64,000 nucleotides of DNA from SAR202 cluster bacterium (GCA_022447825.1 JAKUTY010000005.1:1-64000); one strand, 5' to 3'; shown: positions 19,186-30,773, counted from the first letter of the stretch. Notes: generated by a model not told the origin, from the letters alone. Made by a program: numbers and translations.

Positions 19186-20394
19186 TTATATATCTTCTAA
19201 TACAGCTATACCTGGCAGCTGTTTTCCTTCTAAAAATTCTAATGATGCTCCACCACCTGTTGAGATATGATTAATGTTATCTTGAACTTGAAAGTGTATG
19301 GATGCATCAACTGTTGATCCACCACCTATTATAGATTTAGCAGAACTTCTAGCAACTGATTTAGCAATTTGCTTGGTTCCGTTACTAAAACTTTCCCATT
19401 CATAAATTCCCATTGGTCCATTCCATAATATTGTTGAGCTATTTTCAATAATTGATTCGTAATGTGAGATTGTTTTGGGGCCTATATCTAATATCATTTC
19501 ATCTGTACAGATATCTTTGATCGAACAAGTGCGATATTGAGTATGCTCATTAAAATCTTTTCCTACAATGACGTCTTGAGGAAAACATAGATGATTTGAA
19601 TTGTCAATTTTATCTTTATAAATCATTTGTGAGCATAAATCGATTAAATCAGGCTCTACAATTGATTTGCCTACTTCAACATTCTGGCTGAGCAGAAACG
19701 TAGCAGCCATTCCTCCTCCTAAGAGAATATTATCCGATTTAGGTAGAATGTTTTCGATTACTTTGATTTTATCTGAAACTTTAGCACCACCTAAAATTGC
19801 AGTAAAAGGAGTTTTCGGGTTATCCGTAATACTTGATAATTCTTTAATTTCTTTTTCCAGTAATAATCCAGCAACAGACGGTACAAATTGAGGGATTCCT
19901 GATATGGATGCATGAGATCTATGGCTTGCACCAAAAGCATCATTTACATATACATCACATAAAGACGATAGAAGTCTAGAGAATTCAGTACTGTTTTCTT
20001 CTTCTTCTTTGTGAAACCTAAGGTTTTCAAGCATCAAAATATTATTTTGTGACATTTCTGAAATTCTATTAAAAATCGAAGAATCAATCGGGTATGTGAT
20101 AAATCCTACTTCTTTTTCTAAAATTCCAGACAATATTTGGCGAATTGGATCTAATGAAAGTTCTTTATGATATTCTCCTTTCGGCCTACCAAAATGAGAG
20201 CAAATTATGACTTTGCAGTTATTTTTTAATAAAAATTTTATTGTTGGAATTGTTGAAATTATCCTTGTTAAATCCAAAACCTCTCCACTAATGGGGTCAA
20301 ATGGTAAGTTGTAATCAACTCTAAGCAATACGGTTTTTTTTTCAAGATTAATATTTTGAATAGATTTTTTTGAAATAGTCATTATTTCAGGCAA
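19186..20394 (-). CDS. pgk: phosphoglycerate kinase
   Basis: VLLRVDYNLPFD, CSHFGRPKG, NDAFGASHRSHAS, AILGGAKVSDK, ILWNGPMGIYEWESF. Confidence 0.95.
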   Translation of the reverse strand: MPEIMTISKKSIQNINLEKKTVLLRVDYNLPFDPISGEVLDLTRIISTIPTIKFLLKNNCKVIICSHFGRPKGEYHKELSLDPIRQILSGILEKEVGFITYPIDSSIFNRISEMSQNNILMLENLRFHKEEEENSTEFSRLLSSLCDVYVNDAFGASHRSHASISGIPQFVPSVAGLLLEKEIKELSSITDNPKTPFTAILGGAKVSDKIKVIENILPKSDNILLGGGMAATFLLSQNVEVGKSIVEPDLIDLCSQMIYKDKIDNSNHLCFPQDVIVGKDFNEHTQYRTCSIKDICTDEMILDIGPKTISHYESIIENSSTILWNGPMGIYEWESFSNGTKQIAKSVARSSAKSIIGGGSTVDASIHFQVQDNINHISTGGGASLEFLEGKQLPGIAVLEDI

Positions 20395-21356
20395 TCCTGT
20401 AGTAATTTATTAAATGAATCCGATCCTGTGATTTCTTGGATTTCACTGTAAGCATCTTTTTGTAAAATTTTTATTAAATTTTCTGATTCTTCTTTTGTGC
20501 CTAAATCAGAGATTATTGTTCGAACTTTTTCTAAATCATTTTTCTCTAATACTCTTTTGAAATACACTTCTCCGATCAGCCTTTTTTGTTTAGGTTCACC
20601 TTTTTCTATATCTGACAAAACGTGGAACAATTTTTTTTTGTTGAGGAAATCTATTGGTTGGCTTTCGTCATCTGACCATAATTGGTTGATATCAGATTGA
20701 ATATTCATAGCGAGTCCTAATGACTGCCCAGCTGTAAAAAGATTTTGTTGTTTTTCAGGACTCATTTCGCTGAGACAAGCCCCAATTGCTAGGCATAAAC
20801 CGATGATAGAGCCTGATTTATCTTTAGACATAGAGATATATTCATCAGTAGATGAGTTTAGCCCTTCTTGCATCTCTAAGTCGCTAAATCGGCCTTCCAG
20901 AGACTTTAAACATGCAAAGTCTAGCCATGAGACACACTCAGAAGTGATGTGATTAGAAAAATTATTTGATGAGAGCTCTAACTAAGTAACTCTGGCAAGT
21001 GAATGCATTGCGTCTCCTGCATTAATTGCTTGAGCTGGTCCCCATACCCACCATACAGCATCGTTTGAACCGTTTTGGGGGTTCCCTGACTCAATATCGT
21101 CATGGATCTCAAGAAATGCATTAATCATTTCTAATGTTAATGCAGCAGGTAGAATTTTTTCATTTTTTAATTCAACACTGTAGCAAAAAGATTTTAGGAT
21201 TTGGGCGTACATACGCTTTTTTGTTACTGAGTTTTGTTCGTGAAGACCAAAATGGTAAGACATCATGTCGTAAAGGGGCAATTTTTTGGAGTCAAAGAAT
21301 GATTTGAGAGATTCATTGATTTCATTCTCAAAGTTTAACAATCTATCGTTAATCAA
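20382..21356 (-). CDS. polyprenyl synthetase family protein, interrupted by one in-frame TAG (20982-20984)
   Basis: First ORF contains EIHDDIESGNPQ (first Asp-rich region) and ends AGDAMHSLARVT*. Same frame then continues LELSSNNFSNHITSECVSWLDFACLKSLEGRFSDLE-MQEGLNSSTDEYISMSKDKSGSIIGLCLAIGA...LGLAMNIQSDINQLW with no further stop. Confidence 0.88.
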
Positions 21357-22009
21357 CTTTTATCCTCATTGAGTGTGGACCTGATTTTTTCTGAAGAGAC
21401 GGCTCCTTCTCTCAATATATTGTGAGGTATAGTAGTAAAATCAACAATAGTTGAAGCTAAATCAGAATCTAAATTTCCTCCATCGATGTACAAATCCGGA
21501 TGAAAATTTTGAAATTGAACTGTAGCTTCTTGAATTGATCTCGCTGCTTTCTTCCCACTAATATTCGCACTAGTTCCGGTAATTGGAGATTTTGTTAATT
21601 TACATAGCTGTATTGGAACTTCATGATCAGGAATTCTGAAGCCTGCAGAGTCTAATCCTGAAACTGTAATTTCAGGTATTTTTTCTGACTTTTTAAGAAT
21701 TGCTGTTAGGGCACCCGGCCAAAATCGATTGGTAATTTTCTTAATGTCGTCAGAAATTTTTTGAGTGGTAAAATGTTCTAAATCTTCCGGTTTTTCGATG
21801 AAAATAGGTACTGGTGTATTTGGAGGTCTTTGCTTGATGTCAAAAATCTTTTTAACAGCATTTTCGTTAATTGCTATTGCTGCAAGGCCGTAAACAGTGT
21901 CAGTTGGTATACAAACAACTCCACCGTCCAAAAGAATGTTGGACGCAACCACTAAAGATTCTTGATTTATGGGGAGTATATATGGAATGCTCATATCTAT
22001 AATATTCAA
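21353..22009 (-). CDS. tsaC: L-threonylcarbamoyladenylate synthase (TsaC/Sua5/YwlC)
   Basis: GGVVCIPTDTVYGLAAIA...KRPPNTPVPIF...PGALTAIL...ITGTSANISG. Confidence 0.93.
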   Translation of the reverse strand: MNIIDMSIPYILPINQESLVVASNILLDGGVVCIPTDTVYGLAAIAINENAVKKIFDIKQRPPNTPVPIFIEKPEDLEHFTTQKISDDIKKITNRFWPGALTAILKKSEKIPEITVSGLDSAGFRIPDHEVPIQLCKLTKSPITGTSANISGKKAARSIQEATVQFQNFHPDLYIDGGNLDSDLASTIVDFTTIPHNILREGAVSSEKIRSTLNEDKS

Positions 22010-22042
22010 TCGAGTATAACATTCGAGTTTTGAGGTGAAAAC

Positions 22043-23713
22043 TTGTCAAACAATGAAATGGGTCAGTCAAAATCTAACAATCGAGTGTCAGGTAGCGATG
22101 ACCTTGAAGTATCAGCATATTTAGAAATTTCCCAGGAGAAATCTTCTCAAAGTCAATTTTCAAGCATTACAGATGAATCTCAGCGTGATTCGATTTTAAT
22201 TATAGATTTTGGGTCTCAATACAGTCGTTTAATAGCTAGAAGAATTCGTGAAAGTAAAGTTTATTGCGAAATAATTTCGCATAAATCATCGTGGGATGAT
22301 ATTTCTAAATTGAATCCAAAAGGAGTGATTTTATCTGGAGGACCCTCAAGTGTTTATGATGAATCAGCTCCGTTATGTCCCTTATGGGTTTATGAGTCAG
22401 GACTCCCTATTTTAGGGATTTGTTACGGTATGCAAGTAATGGTTCATCAATTAGGAGGAACTGTTTCAAATTCTGCTAAAAGAGAATACGGCCATGCCAT
22501 TCTCCATCAAAATTCTACTCAAGAAAAACTTTTTAATGGTCTTGGTGCTTCAATGTCAGTGTGGATGAGTCATGGAGATAGAATTGATGCGCTACCTCCA
22601 GGGTTTGAGTCAAAAGCATTTACAGATAATTCTCCTATTGCAGTGATTGGAAATAATGCAAATTTATTTGGTATTCAATTTCATCCAGAGGTAGTTCACA
22701 CTCCACAGGGTAAAGAGATTTTAGAAAATTTCCTATTTCAAGTCTGTGAAATTTTACCAGACTGGACACCCGGTAATTTTGTTAATGAAACAGTAGAAAA
22801 AATAAGAGAACAGGTAGGTGACGGTAAAGTGATTTGTGCTTTATCGGGAGGTGTAGATTCTGCAGTAGCAGCTACGTTGGTTCATAAAGCTGTTGGAGAC
22901 CAACTTACATGTATTTTTGTTAATAATGGTCTGATGCGGAAAGAAGAACCAGAAAGAGTCCAAATCACCTTTGAAAAATACATGAAAGTAAATTTCATAT
23001 TTAGTGAATCTTCTGAAAGATTTATTAGAAAGTTGAAAGATGTGACAGACCCTGAAAGAAAAAGAAAAATAATTGGTGAAGAATTTATTAATGTTTTTGA
23101 CGAAGAGGCTAATAGATTAGGAGAGGTTGATTTTTTAACTCAAGGTACTTTGTATCCTGACGTAATTGAAAGTAGTGATAGCTCAGTTTCAGCAACAATT
23201 AAAACTCACCATAATGTGGGCGGTTTACCAGATCACATGAAACTTAAATTAATTGAACCCCTTAGATATTTGTTCAAAGATGAAGTAAGGCAAGTAGGCT
23301 TGGAATTAGGGTTATCTGAAGAGATGGTATTTAGGCAACCTTTTCCAGGTCCAGGATTAGCGATAAGAATTTTAGGCGAAGTTACAGAAGAAAAATTGGA
23401 CATTTTGAGAGCGGCTGATTGGATAGTAATGGATGAGATTAAGGCGAATAATTTATATCAGGAGTTATGGCAAACCTTTGCAGTTTTAACAGGTGCAAAA
23501 TCTGTAGGAGTTACGGGGGACTTTCGTACTTATGGACATGTAGTAGCTATCAGAGCAGTTACCAGTGATGACGCTATGACAGCAGATTGGGCACGACTTC
23601 CTTATGATGTACTCGCTAGAATTTCCAGTAGAATTGCTAATGAAGTAGATAACGTGAGTAGAGTAGTTTTTGATATCACTAGTAAGCCCCCGGGAACTAT
23701 TGAGTGGGAATAA
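22043..23713 (+). CDS. guaA: GMP synthase (glutamine-hydrolysing)
   Basis: [43 protein letters not shown]-term [12 protein letters not shown] start with upstream GAGGTG. Confidence 0.96.
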   Translation: MSNNEMGQSKSNNRVSGSDDLEVSAYLEISQEKSSQSQFSSITDESQRDSILIIDFGSQYSRLIARRIRESKVYCEIISHKSSWDDISKLNPKGVILSGGPSSVYDESAPLCPLWVYESGLPILGICYGMQVMVHQLGGTVSNSAKREYGHAILHQNSTQEKLFNGLGASMSVWMSHGDRIDALPPGFESKAFTDNSPIAVIGNNANLFGIQFHPEVVHTPQGKEILENFLFQVCEILPDWTPGNFVNETVEKIREQVGDGKVICALSGGVDSAVAATLVHKAVGDQLTCIFVNNGLMRKEEPERVQITFEKYMKVNFIFSESSERFIRKLKDVTDPERKRKIIGEEFINVFDEEANRLGEVDFLTQGTLYPDVIESSDSSVSATIKTHHNVGGLPDHMKLKLIEPLRYLFKDEVRQVGLELGLSEEMVFRQPFPGPGLAIRILGEVTEEKLDILRAADWIVMDEIKANNLYQELWQTFAVLTGAKSVGVTGDFRTYGHVVAIRAVTSDDAMTADWARLPYDVLARISSRIANEVDNVSRVVFDITSKPPGTIEWE

Positions 23714-23743
23714 AGTTACACATTTTTTAATTCCCCTAAAACT

Positions 23744-23760
23744 AACCCTCAATAAGGGTT
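23744..23760. other. hairpin AACCCT-caata-AGGGTT between guaA and the next gene
   Basis: Perfect 6-bp inverted repeat after the guaA stop; no clear T tract on the + strand. Confidence 0.4.
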
Positions 23761-23790
23761 TAAAGTTGATTTACATTGAGTGAGAGTGAG

Positions 23791-24222
23791 ATGATTCCAA
23801 AAATTACTTTTTTCAGTTTGTTGTTAATCGTGTTAATTGCTTGCCAACAAGAAATAGAAGAATCCGTGCAGGTAATGCAAAAAAGTTCAATTAATAAATA
23901 CAATTGGAATAGCAGATTGTTATTAATTAATATTGATAACACTGAAAATGAACTTTACCAGTCGTTATTAAAATTTCAGATTGAAAAATTTTGTGAATTT
24001 GAAGATAGAAAACTAATCGGAATCAAATTTGAAGATGGAATTAACAATGCTTATTTCACTCCTGATTTTATCTCTAATAAGTACGGTATGTGGTTAGTAG
24101 GATATGATGGAACGGTAAAAGGATTTTCTGAAGATCAGTCTTTTTTATATCAAATTTTTGATATCATCGATCAAATGCCCATGAGGCAAAATGAAATTCA
24201 AAATAATCCTTCAAAATGTTAA
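23791..24222 (+). CDS. DUF4174-like lipoprotein
   Basis: Lipobox-like LIVLIACQQ; RLLLINIDNTENELYQSLLKFQ... YGMWLVGYDGTVKGFSEDQ...IIDQMPMRQNEI resembles DUF4174. Confidence 0.65.
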   Translation: MIPKITFFSLLLIVLIACQQEIEESVQVMQKSSINKYNWNSRLLLINIDNTENELYQSLLKFQIEKFCEFEDRKLIGIKFEDGINNAYFTPDFISNKYGMWLVGYDGTVKGFSEDQSFLYQIFDIIDQMPMRQNEIQNNPSKC

Positions 24223-24241
24223 TAACTTATAAAGGATTCAA

Positions 24242-25396
24242 ATGTTTAATAGATTAAGTAATTGTCATAATTCCAGTGATTTTAGAAACTTAGCAAAAGA
24301 ACGGATTCCGTCAGCTATTTTTCACTATATAGATGGTGGTGCTGATGATGAAGCCACTTTAAGGCAAAATACTAAAGCTTATGAAAACTGTGATTTAGTC
24401 CCAAGTGTTTTAAAGGGTGTAGAAGATATAGACATGAGCGTTACAGTAATGGGTCAAAAGCTCAATTTACCATTATTTTTCTCCCCTACTGCATTACAAC
24501 GATTGTTTCATTACCAAGGAGAGAGAGCAGTTGGTAAAGTTGCAGAAAAATTAGGAACATTTTTTGGTATTTCATCTTTAGCAACTGTAAGTATTGAAGA
24601 GATAGCCAATAGTATTTCTTCTCCAAAAATGTTTCAGCTCTATATTCATAAAGATAAGGGATTAAACGATAGTATGATTGAAAAATGCATCGAGTATGAT
24701 TTTGATGCAATAGCTTTAACTGTTGACACTATAGTTGGTGGTAACAGAGAACGTGATTTTTATACTGGTTTCACATCTCCACCTAGATTGAATGTTGGAA
24801 GTTTTATAAGTTTTGCTACCCATCCTCGTTGGACTTTGAACTATTTGCTTAGAGAAGGATTTTCATTACCTCAATTACAAGATCACATCAAACAAGGGAC
24901 AGATATTACTATTTCAGTTGGTGAATACTTTAATTCAATGTTAGACCAGAATATGGATTGGGATACTGTTGCCGATATCAATAAAAAATGGGGCAGACCT
25001 TTGTGTTTAAAGGGCATTATGTCTGTAGAAGATGCTAAAAAAGCTGTAGATGTTGGAGCGTCCGCTATCATGGTTTCTAATCATGGGGGAAGACAGTTAG
25101 ATGGATCTAGATCTCCTTTTGACCAGTTATCAGAAATTGTTGATGCAGTTGGTGATAAAGTGGATGTGATTTGTGACGGAGGAATCCGAAGAGGGACTCA
25201 TGTTCTCAAAGCATTGTCAGTAGGTGCTAAAGCTTGCTCTGGAGGAAGAATGTATTTATACGCTCTTGCTGCTTCTGGAGAAAAAGGTGTTGAAAAAGCA
25301 ATGGGTTTGATGCAAGACGAAATCCAAAGAGGTATGAAATTGATGGGTGCAAAAACTGTACAAGATTTAACTCGCGAAAATATTCGATTTAGATAA
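24242..25396 (+). CDS. FMN-dependent alpha-hydroxy-acid dehydrogenase/oxidase family
   Basis: [44 protein letters not shown]. Confidence 0.92.
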   Translation: MFNRLSNCHNSSDFRNLAKERIPSAIFHYIDGGADDEATLRQNTKAYENCDLVPSVLKGVEDIDMSVTVMGQKLNLPLFFSPTALQRLFHYQGERAVGKVAEKLGTFFGISSLATVSIEEIANSISSPKMFQLYIHKDKGLNDSMIEKCIEYDFDAIALTVDTIVGGNRERDFYTGFTSPPRLNVGSFISFATHPRWTLNYLLREGFSLPQLQDHIKQGTDITISVGEYFNSMLDQNMDWDTVADINKKWGRPLCLKGIMSVEDAKKAVDVGASAIMVSNHGGRQLDGSRSPFDQLSEIVDAVGDKVDVICDGGIRRGTHVLKALSVGAKACSGGRMYLYALAASGEKGVEKAMGLMQDEIQRGMKLMGAKTVQDLTRENIRFR

Positions 25397-26577
25397 TGAC
25401 AATACTCGGAACTCCTTTTTCACAACATTCTACAAAAGTACTTATGCTTGGGTCTGGAGAATTAGGTAAAGAGGTTGTTATTGAATTCCAAAGACTAGGG
25501 GTTGAAGTTATTGCTGTCGACAGATACGCAAATGCGCCGGCCATGCAAGTTGCTCATAGAAACTATGTGATTAACATGCAAGATCCAGATGAATTGAAAA
25601 ATGTAATTTTTTCAGAAAAACCAGATTATATAGTTCCTGAAATTGAAGCTATTTCTACTAAAACACTAATAGATTTAGAATCTGAAGGATTTACAGTAAT
25701 ACCATCTGCTAATGCAACAAATTTAACTATGGATAGAGAAGGAATTCGAAAACTTGCTGCAGAAAATCTCAAAGTACCAACATCAGATTTTTTATTTGCT
25801 GAAAATTTCAATGAATTTCAATCTTCTATAGAACGTATAGGGCTTCCTTGCGTAGTTAAACCAGTTATGTCTAGTTCTGGAAAAGGTCAATCATTAGTTA
25901 AAAATGATTCAGAAATTCAAAATGCTTGGGAGTATGCTATTGCTGGATCAAGGGGTGAATCAAGTAAGGTGATTGTAGAAAGTTTTATTGATTTTGACTA
26001 TGAAATCACACTTTTGACTATTCAAACTACTAATGACTGCTTATTTTGTGAACCCATTGGTCATAGACAGGAAAATGGAGATTATCAAGAATCTTGGCAA
26101 CCTCAAGAGATGACTATAAAAGCACTTAATGAAGCAAAAAATATTGCTCAGTTAGTGACTTCAGCATTAGGAGGTAACGGGTTATTTGGAGTTGAATTTT
26201 TTGTTAAAAATGATGAGGTTTTTTTTAGTGAATTAAGTCCTCGCCCTCATGACACTGGAATGGTAACTTTGATTAGTCAGGATTTAAGTGAATTTGCATT
26301 ACACGTGAGAGCTATTTTAGGACTGCCGATTTCTAACATAAATTTTAGAGGACCAGCTGCATCATCTGTAGTTTTGGTGAGTGGATCATCTGAAAATGTT
26401 CGATTTGAAATTTCCAGTGATGGCCTTAGTGAACCAGATACTCAATTACGCCTTTTTGGTAAACCGTCGGTTAATGGAGAACGACGAATGGGAGTGGCCT
26501 TAGCCCTAGGAGACAATGTTGAAATGGCTAAACTAAAAGCAAATAAAGTATCTAATTCTATAAAGCCGGTTTTATGA
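25396..26577 (+). CDS. purT: formate-dependent phosphoribosylglycinamide formyltransferase
   Basis: [40 protein letters not shown]. Confidence 0.95.
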   Translation: MTILGTPFSQHSTKVLMLGSGELGKEVVIEFQRLGVEVIAVDRYANAPAMQVAHRNYVINMQDPDELKNVIFSEKPDYIVPEIEAISTKTLIDLESEGFTVIPSANATNLTMDREGIRKLAAENLKVPTSDFLFAENFNEFQSSIERIGLPCVVKPVMSSSGKGQSLVKNDSEIQNAWEYAIAGSRGESSKVIVESFIDFDYEITLLTIQTTNDCLFCEPIGHRQENGDYQESWQPQEMTIKALNEAKNIAQLVTSALGGNGLFGVEFFVKNDEVFFSELSPRPHDTGMVTLISQDLSEFALHVRAILGLPISNINFRGPAASSVVLVSGSSENVRFEISSDGLSEPDTQLRLFGKPSVNGERRMGVALALGDNVEMAKLKANKVSNSIKPVL

Positions 26578-26873
26578 TTGATGAAATAACAAAAATTTCA
26601 TATGGAACGCAGTTTCAACAGAAAGTTTGGCAAGAGTTAATCAAAATTCCTTTTGGTAGTGTTATGACATATAAACAGATCGCTAACTTAATCGGTACTC
26701 CCCTCGCTTCTCGTGCAGTTGCAAATGCCTGTGCTAAAAACCCCTACCCCATTATCATTCCTTGCCATAGAGTTATTCGTTCTAATGGAGACATTGGTGG
26801 TTATAGTGGTACAGGGGGAATAAATAAAAAAAGGAAGTTACTCAATTTTGAATTTGGGTATGAAAAATTTTAA
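26574..26873 (+). CDS. methylated-DNA-[protein]-cysteine S-methyltransferase
   Basis: [24 protein letters not shown]...[13 protein letters not shown] (PCHR active site); 4-nt overlap with purT. Confidence 0.92.
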   Translation: MIDEITKISYGTQFQQKVWQELIKIPFGSVMTYKQIANLIGTPLASRAVANACAKNPYPIIIPCHRVIRSNGDIGGYSGTGGINKKRKLLNFEFGYEKF

Positions 26874-26877
26874 TGAT

Positions 26878-28137
26878 ATGAAAGTTTTACTTGTAGGGAA
26901 TGGCGGTAGAGAAAGTGCTTTGGCATGGAAAATTGCTCAAAGCCCTAAACTGTCACATTTATACATATCTCCTGGTAATGCTGGAACTCAGCAATTTGGA
27001 TTAAATTTGAATTACAGAGATTCTGAAATTGAAAAATTATTAGAGTTTGCAATTAACAATCAGATTGATTTAACTGTTGTGGGCCCTGAGGTTCCACTTG
27101 ATTTAGGAATTGTAGATTTATTCAAAGAAAATGGGCTCAAAATATTTGGCCCATCACAAATTTGTGCTCAAATTGAATCAAGTAAATCTTTTGCTAAGCA
27201 AATAATGCAAAAAAGAAATATTCCTACTGCAGATTCTAAGTTATTTACAAACCCTAAAGAAGCATATGAGTATGTAGAAGATTTTTCAGGTCCATTGGTA
27301 GTGAAAGCTGATGGATTGGCAGCAGGTAAAGGTGTGTTTGTATGTGCAAATAAATCTGAATCTAAAAATGCAATAAATGAATTAATGGAACAGAAAACAT
27401 TTGGTTCTTCTGGGGAATCAATATTAATTGAACAATTATTAACAGGCTGGGAAGCTAGTGCTTTCGTGTTTTGTGATGGTAATTCATTTTCTTCTTTAAT
27501 TGCAGCCTGTGATCATAAGCGGATTGGCGAAGGCGACACAGGTCCTAATACTGGAGGAATGGGTGCATTTTCACCTCCAGCTAATTGGGATGAACAAATA
27601 GAACAAGATGTGTTAGAAAATATTGTTACTCCGATGATTGAAGAAATGAAAATAAATTATGTTCCATATGTCGGAGTTCTTTTTATAGGATTGATGATTA
27701 ATGAAGAAGGTCCAAAAGTGATTGAATTTAATTGCAGACTTGGAGATCCTGAATCTCAGGTGATTTTGCCATTAATGAAATCAGATATTATTGATGTCAT
27801 GCTGTCATGTATCAATGGTGATATTCAAAAAAATAATGTCCAGTGGAGTTCAAAATCATCAGTGGGAGTTGTAATGGCTTCGGGGGGATATCCAAAAGAC
27901 TATGATGTGGGATTTGCAATTAAAGGATTAGACACTACTGATAATTTAGTTAATATATTTTATGCTGGTGCAGAATTGGACCACATGGGTAATACAATTA
28001 CTTCAGGAGGACGAGTACTAACTGTTAATTCTGTTGCAGATACTATGAGTCTAGCTATTAAAAAATGTTACGAGAATTTAGACCGAATTCAATTCGAGGA
28101 TTCTTACTACAGAAAAGATATAGGAACAAATATTTAG
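26878..28137 (+). CDS. purD: phosphoribosylamine-glycine ligase
   Basis: MKVLLVGNGGRESALAWKIAQSP; GPEVPL; DGLAAGKGV; GGMGAFSPP. Start moved from the track's 26848. Confidence 0.95.
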   Translation: MKVLLVGNGGRESALAWKIAQSPKLSHLYISPGNAGTQQFGLNLNYRDSEIEKLLEFAINNQIDLTVVGPEVPLDLGIVDLFKENGLKIFGPSQICAQIESSKSFAKQIMQKRNIPTADSKLFTNPKEAYEYVEDFSGPLVVKADGLAAGKGVFVCANKSESKNAINELMEQKTFGSSGESILIEQLLTGWEASAFVFCDGNSFSSLIAACDHKRIGEGDTGPNTGGMGAFSPPANWDEQIEQDVLENIVTPMIEEMKINYVPYVGVLFIGLMINEEGPKVIEFNCRLGDPESQVILPLMKSDIIDVMLSCINGDIQKNNVQWSSKSSVGVVMASGGYPKDYDVGFAIKGLDTTDNLVNIFYAGAELDHMGNTITSGGRVLTVNSVADTMSLAIKKCYENLDRIQFEDSYYRKDIGTNI

Positions 28138-28145
28138 GATTACTA

Positions 28146-29438
28146 ATGATTGAAAGATATGCTAGAGAAAAAATGAAGGCTGTATGGTCTGACAAAAATA
28201 AATATGATAAATGGTTGCAGATTGAAATAGCAGTTTGTGAGGCTTGGGCAAAAATAGGCTTGATTCCTCAAGATGATATTAAAAAAATCAGAAATGCTTC
28301 ATATGATTTCGATGTGTTCACAGAAATTTTGCAAACAACTAAACACGATATGACAGCTTTTATTAAAGCAACTACCATTAATTTAGGAGAGGAAGGAAGA
28401 TGGATTCATCAAGGTCTAACTACTAGCGATGTGTGGGATACATCCACTAGTATGCAATTAGTTGAAGCTTGTGAATTATTAGATTATGAATTAAATGATC
28501 TAAGAGAAGCCTTAAAAGATAAGGCCATAGAACATAAGAACACTTTGATGATGGGTAGAACTCATGGAGTTCATGCCGAACCAGTTACTCTAGGTCTTAA
28601 GATGGCACTATGGTGGGATGAGTTAAATAGAGGAATTGAGAGATTACATCAAGCAAAATCTTCTATATCTGTAGGTAAAATTTCAGGCCCTGTTGGTACC
28701 CATGCTACAGCTCCCCCGCAGATAGAAATAGAAGTGTGTGCTTTATTAGGTTTAAAACCTGCTCCTGTATCTAACCAAGTAATCCAAAGAGATCGCCATG
28801 CCCACTTTATGACTACACTGGCATTGATTGCTGCTACTTTAGAAAAAATAGCAACAGAGATTAGAGGGTTACAAAGAACTGAAATAAGAGAAGTTGAAGA
28901 GCCGTTTGGAGATGGGCAAACAGGATCGTCTTCTATGCCACATAAAAGAAATCCTGAGTTGACTGAGAGGGTTTGTGGTTTGGCTAGATTGATAAGAGGT
29001 TATGCACTAACTTCTATTGAAAATGTAGCTTTGTGGGGAGAGCGAGATATCAGCCATTCCTCTGCAGAGAGACTAATATTTCCTGATGGTTGTATGGCTT
29101 TAGATTACATTACTAATATCTTGACTGAAGTGATATCTGGATTGAGGATTTATGAAGATAGAATGGCAGAAAACATGGAAATTACTAATGGGTTACTTTT
29201 TTCTCAAAGGACAATGTTGAAATTAGTTGAGAAAGGAATTAGTCGTGAAGATGCTTACAAGTTAGTACAGAATTATTCTATGCAAACTTGGGATGAGAAA
29301 TTAGATTTTAGAGAATTGATATGTAATGATTTGCAAGTCAAAAATTTATTGTCGCAAAGTGAATTAGACGATTTGTTTGACTATAAATCCTATACCCAAT
29401 ATGTAGATGAAATTTATGCTAAAGCAGGGTTAAGTTGA
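28146..29438 (+). CDS. purB: adenylosuccinate lyase
   Basis: MIERYAREKMKAVWSDKNKYDKWLQIEIAVCEA; TSDVWDTS; GSSSMPHKRNP. Start moved from the track's 28065. Confidence 0.95.
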   Translation: MIERYAREKMKAVWSDKNKYDKWLQIEIAVCEAWAKIGLIPQDDIKKIRNASYDFDVFTEILQTTKHDMTAFIKATTINLGEEGRWIHQGLTTSDVWDTSTSMQLVEACELLDYELNDLREALKDKAIEHKNTLMMGRTHGVHAEPVTLGLKMALWWDELNRGIERLHQAKSSISVGKISGPVGTHATAPPQIEIEVCALLGLKPAPVSNQVIQRDRHAHFMTTLALIAATLEKIATEIRGLQRTEIREVEEPFGDGQTGSSSMPHKRNPELTERVCGLARLIRGYALTSIENVALWGERDISHSSAERLIFPDGCMALDYITNILTEVISGLRIYEDRMAENMEITNGLLFSQRTMLKLVEKGISREDAYKLVQNYSMQTWDEKLDFRELICNDLQVKNLLSQSELDDLFDYKSYTQYVDEIYAKAGLS

Positions 29439-29441
29439 AGT

Positions 29442-30329
29442 ATGATTGATTCTACAGCTTTATTAGAATCAGATTTCCCCAATTTGATCCACAGAGGTAA
29501 GGTTCGCGATACTCATTTTGTTGATGAGGAAACTTTATTAATGGTTGCTACAGATAGAGTCTCTGCGTTTGATGTAGTTTTACCAACAGGGATTCCTGGA
29601 AAAGGTAAAGTACTTAATCAAATGGCATCTTTTTGGTTTGAGAAAACAAAACATATTATCCCAAATCATTTTTTGAAATTAGGAGTTGATGATCAAAGAT
29701 TAGATTGCTACTCTTCTGATTTGAAGGCAAGATCCATGTTGGTAAAAAAGGCTGAAAGGTTAGATGTTGAATGTGTTGCTAGAGGCTATATAACTGGTTC
29801 AGCTCTTTTAGAGTATCAAGAAAAAGGTTCCACAAGTGGAATTAAGCTACCAGAAGGATTAGTGGAGTCTGATAAATTGAAATCTACAATTTTTACTCCT
29901 TCTACTAAAGCAAATGAAGGTCACGATGAGAATATCAGTTTTGATCAAATGATTAGCATTGTAGGTTCAGACATAGCGGAAGAGTTGAGACATGTCACTT
30001 TGGATTTGTATAGTTTTGCCCATGATTATGCACTAAGTAAAGGTATCATTATTGCAGATACTAAATTTGAATTCGGAATAATAGATAATCAAATAATTTT
30101 AATTGATGAGATTTTAACTCCCGACTCTAGTAGGTTTTGGGATTTTACAAAATATGAACCTGGAAAAGTACAAGAAAGTTTTGATAAGCAATTTATTAGA
30201 AATTGGTTATTGGCCCAGAATTGGGATAAAGAGTATCCGGGACCTCAATTACCAAGTGCTATTATTTCTGAAACGAGTAGAATTTACCTAGAAGTATTTG
30301 AAACTTTAACCGAATTAAAAATAAACTGA
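29442..30329 (+). CDS. purC: phosphoribosylaminoimidazole-succinocarboxamide synthase
   Basis: LIHRGKVRDTHFVDEETLLMVATDRVSAFDVVLPTGIPGKG. Confidence 0.95.
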   Translation: MIDSTALLESDFPNLIHRGKVRDTHFVDEETLLMVATDRVSAFDVVLPTGIPGKGKVLNQMASFWFEKTKHIIPNHFLKLGVDDQRLDCYSSDLKARSMLVKKAERLDVECVARGYITGSALLEYQEKGSTSGIKLPEGLVESDKLKSTIFTPSTKANEGHDENISFDQMISIVGSDIAEELRHVTLDLYSFAHDYALSKGIIIADTKFEFGIIDNQIILIDEILTPDSSRFWDFTKYEPGKVQESFDKQFIRNWLLAQNWDKEYPGPQLPSAIISETSRIYLEVFETLTELKIN

Positions 30330-30333
30330 GAGA

Positions 30334-30525
30334 GTGATGACTACACAAAAAACACCTAAAAAAGATAGATTAACTGCTACCCAAGCTAGAGCTGCTCGTA
30401 GAGATAGGCAATCAGCTAAAAGTAAAATTAAAAGATGGCTCATCACAATTGCTGTTTCATTGGTAGCTATATTGTTGATATTGGGATTGATTGCTCCGAT
30501 GTTAACTTCATTGTCAGGTAATTAA
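30334..30525 (+). CDS. small basic single-TM protein, unknown
   Basis: 63 aa, Lys/Arg-rich N-terminus then WLITIAVSLVAILLILGLIAPML; tightly packed between purC and purS. Confidence 0.6.
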   Translation: MMTTQKTPKKDRLTATQARAARRDRQSAKSKIKRWLITIAVSLVAILLILGLIAPMLTSLSGN

Positions 30526-30529
30526 TTTT

Positions 30530-30772
30530 TTGAAAGTCAAAATTTTTATTAGTCTTAAACCCACAGTAAGTGACCCTCAGGGCACAACCATAAAAGGTGC
30601 ACTGCATAAACTTGGATTTAATATGGTTAATGATGTTAGGGCTGGAAAGTTTATTGAATTAGACATTGAAGATGGTGAAGAATCTGATATCAGGCTTCAG
30701 GTGTCTGAAATGTGTCAAAAACTACTTTCTAATCCGATTATAGAAGATTTTGAATTTGAATTAGAGAAATAG
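30530..30772 (+). CDS. purS: phosphoribosylformylglycinamidine synthase subunit PurS
   Basis: KVKIFISLKPTVSDPQGTTIKGALHKLGFNMVNDVRAGKFIEL. Confidence 0.92.
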   Translation: MKVKIFISLKPTVSDPQGTTIKGALHKLGFNMVNDVRAGKFIELDIEDGEESDIRLQVSEMCQKLLSNPIIEDFEFELEK

Positions 30773-30773
30773 T

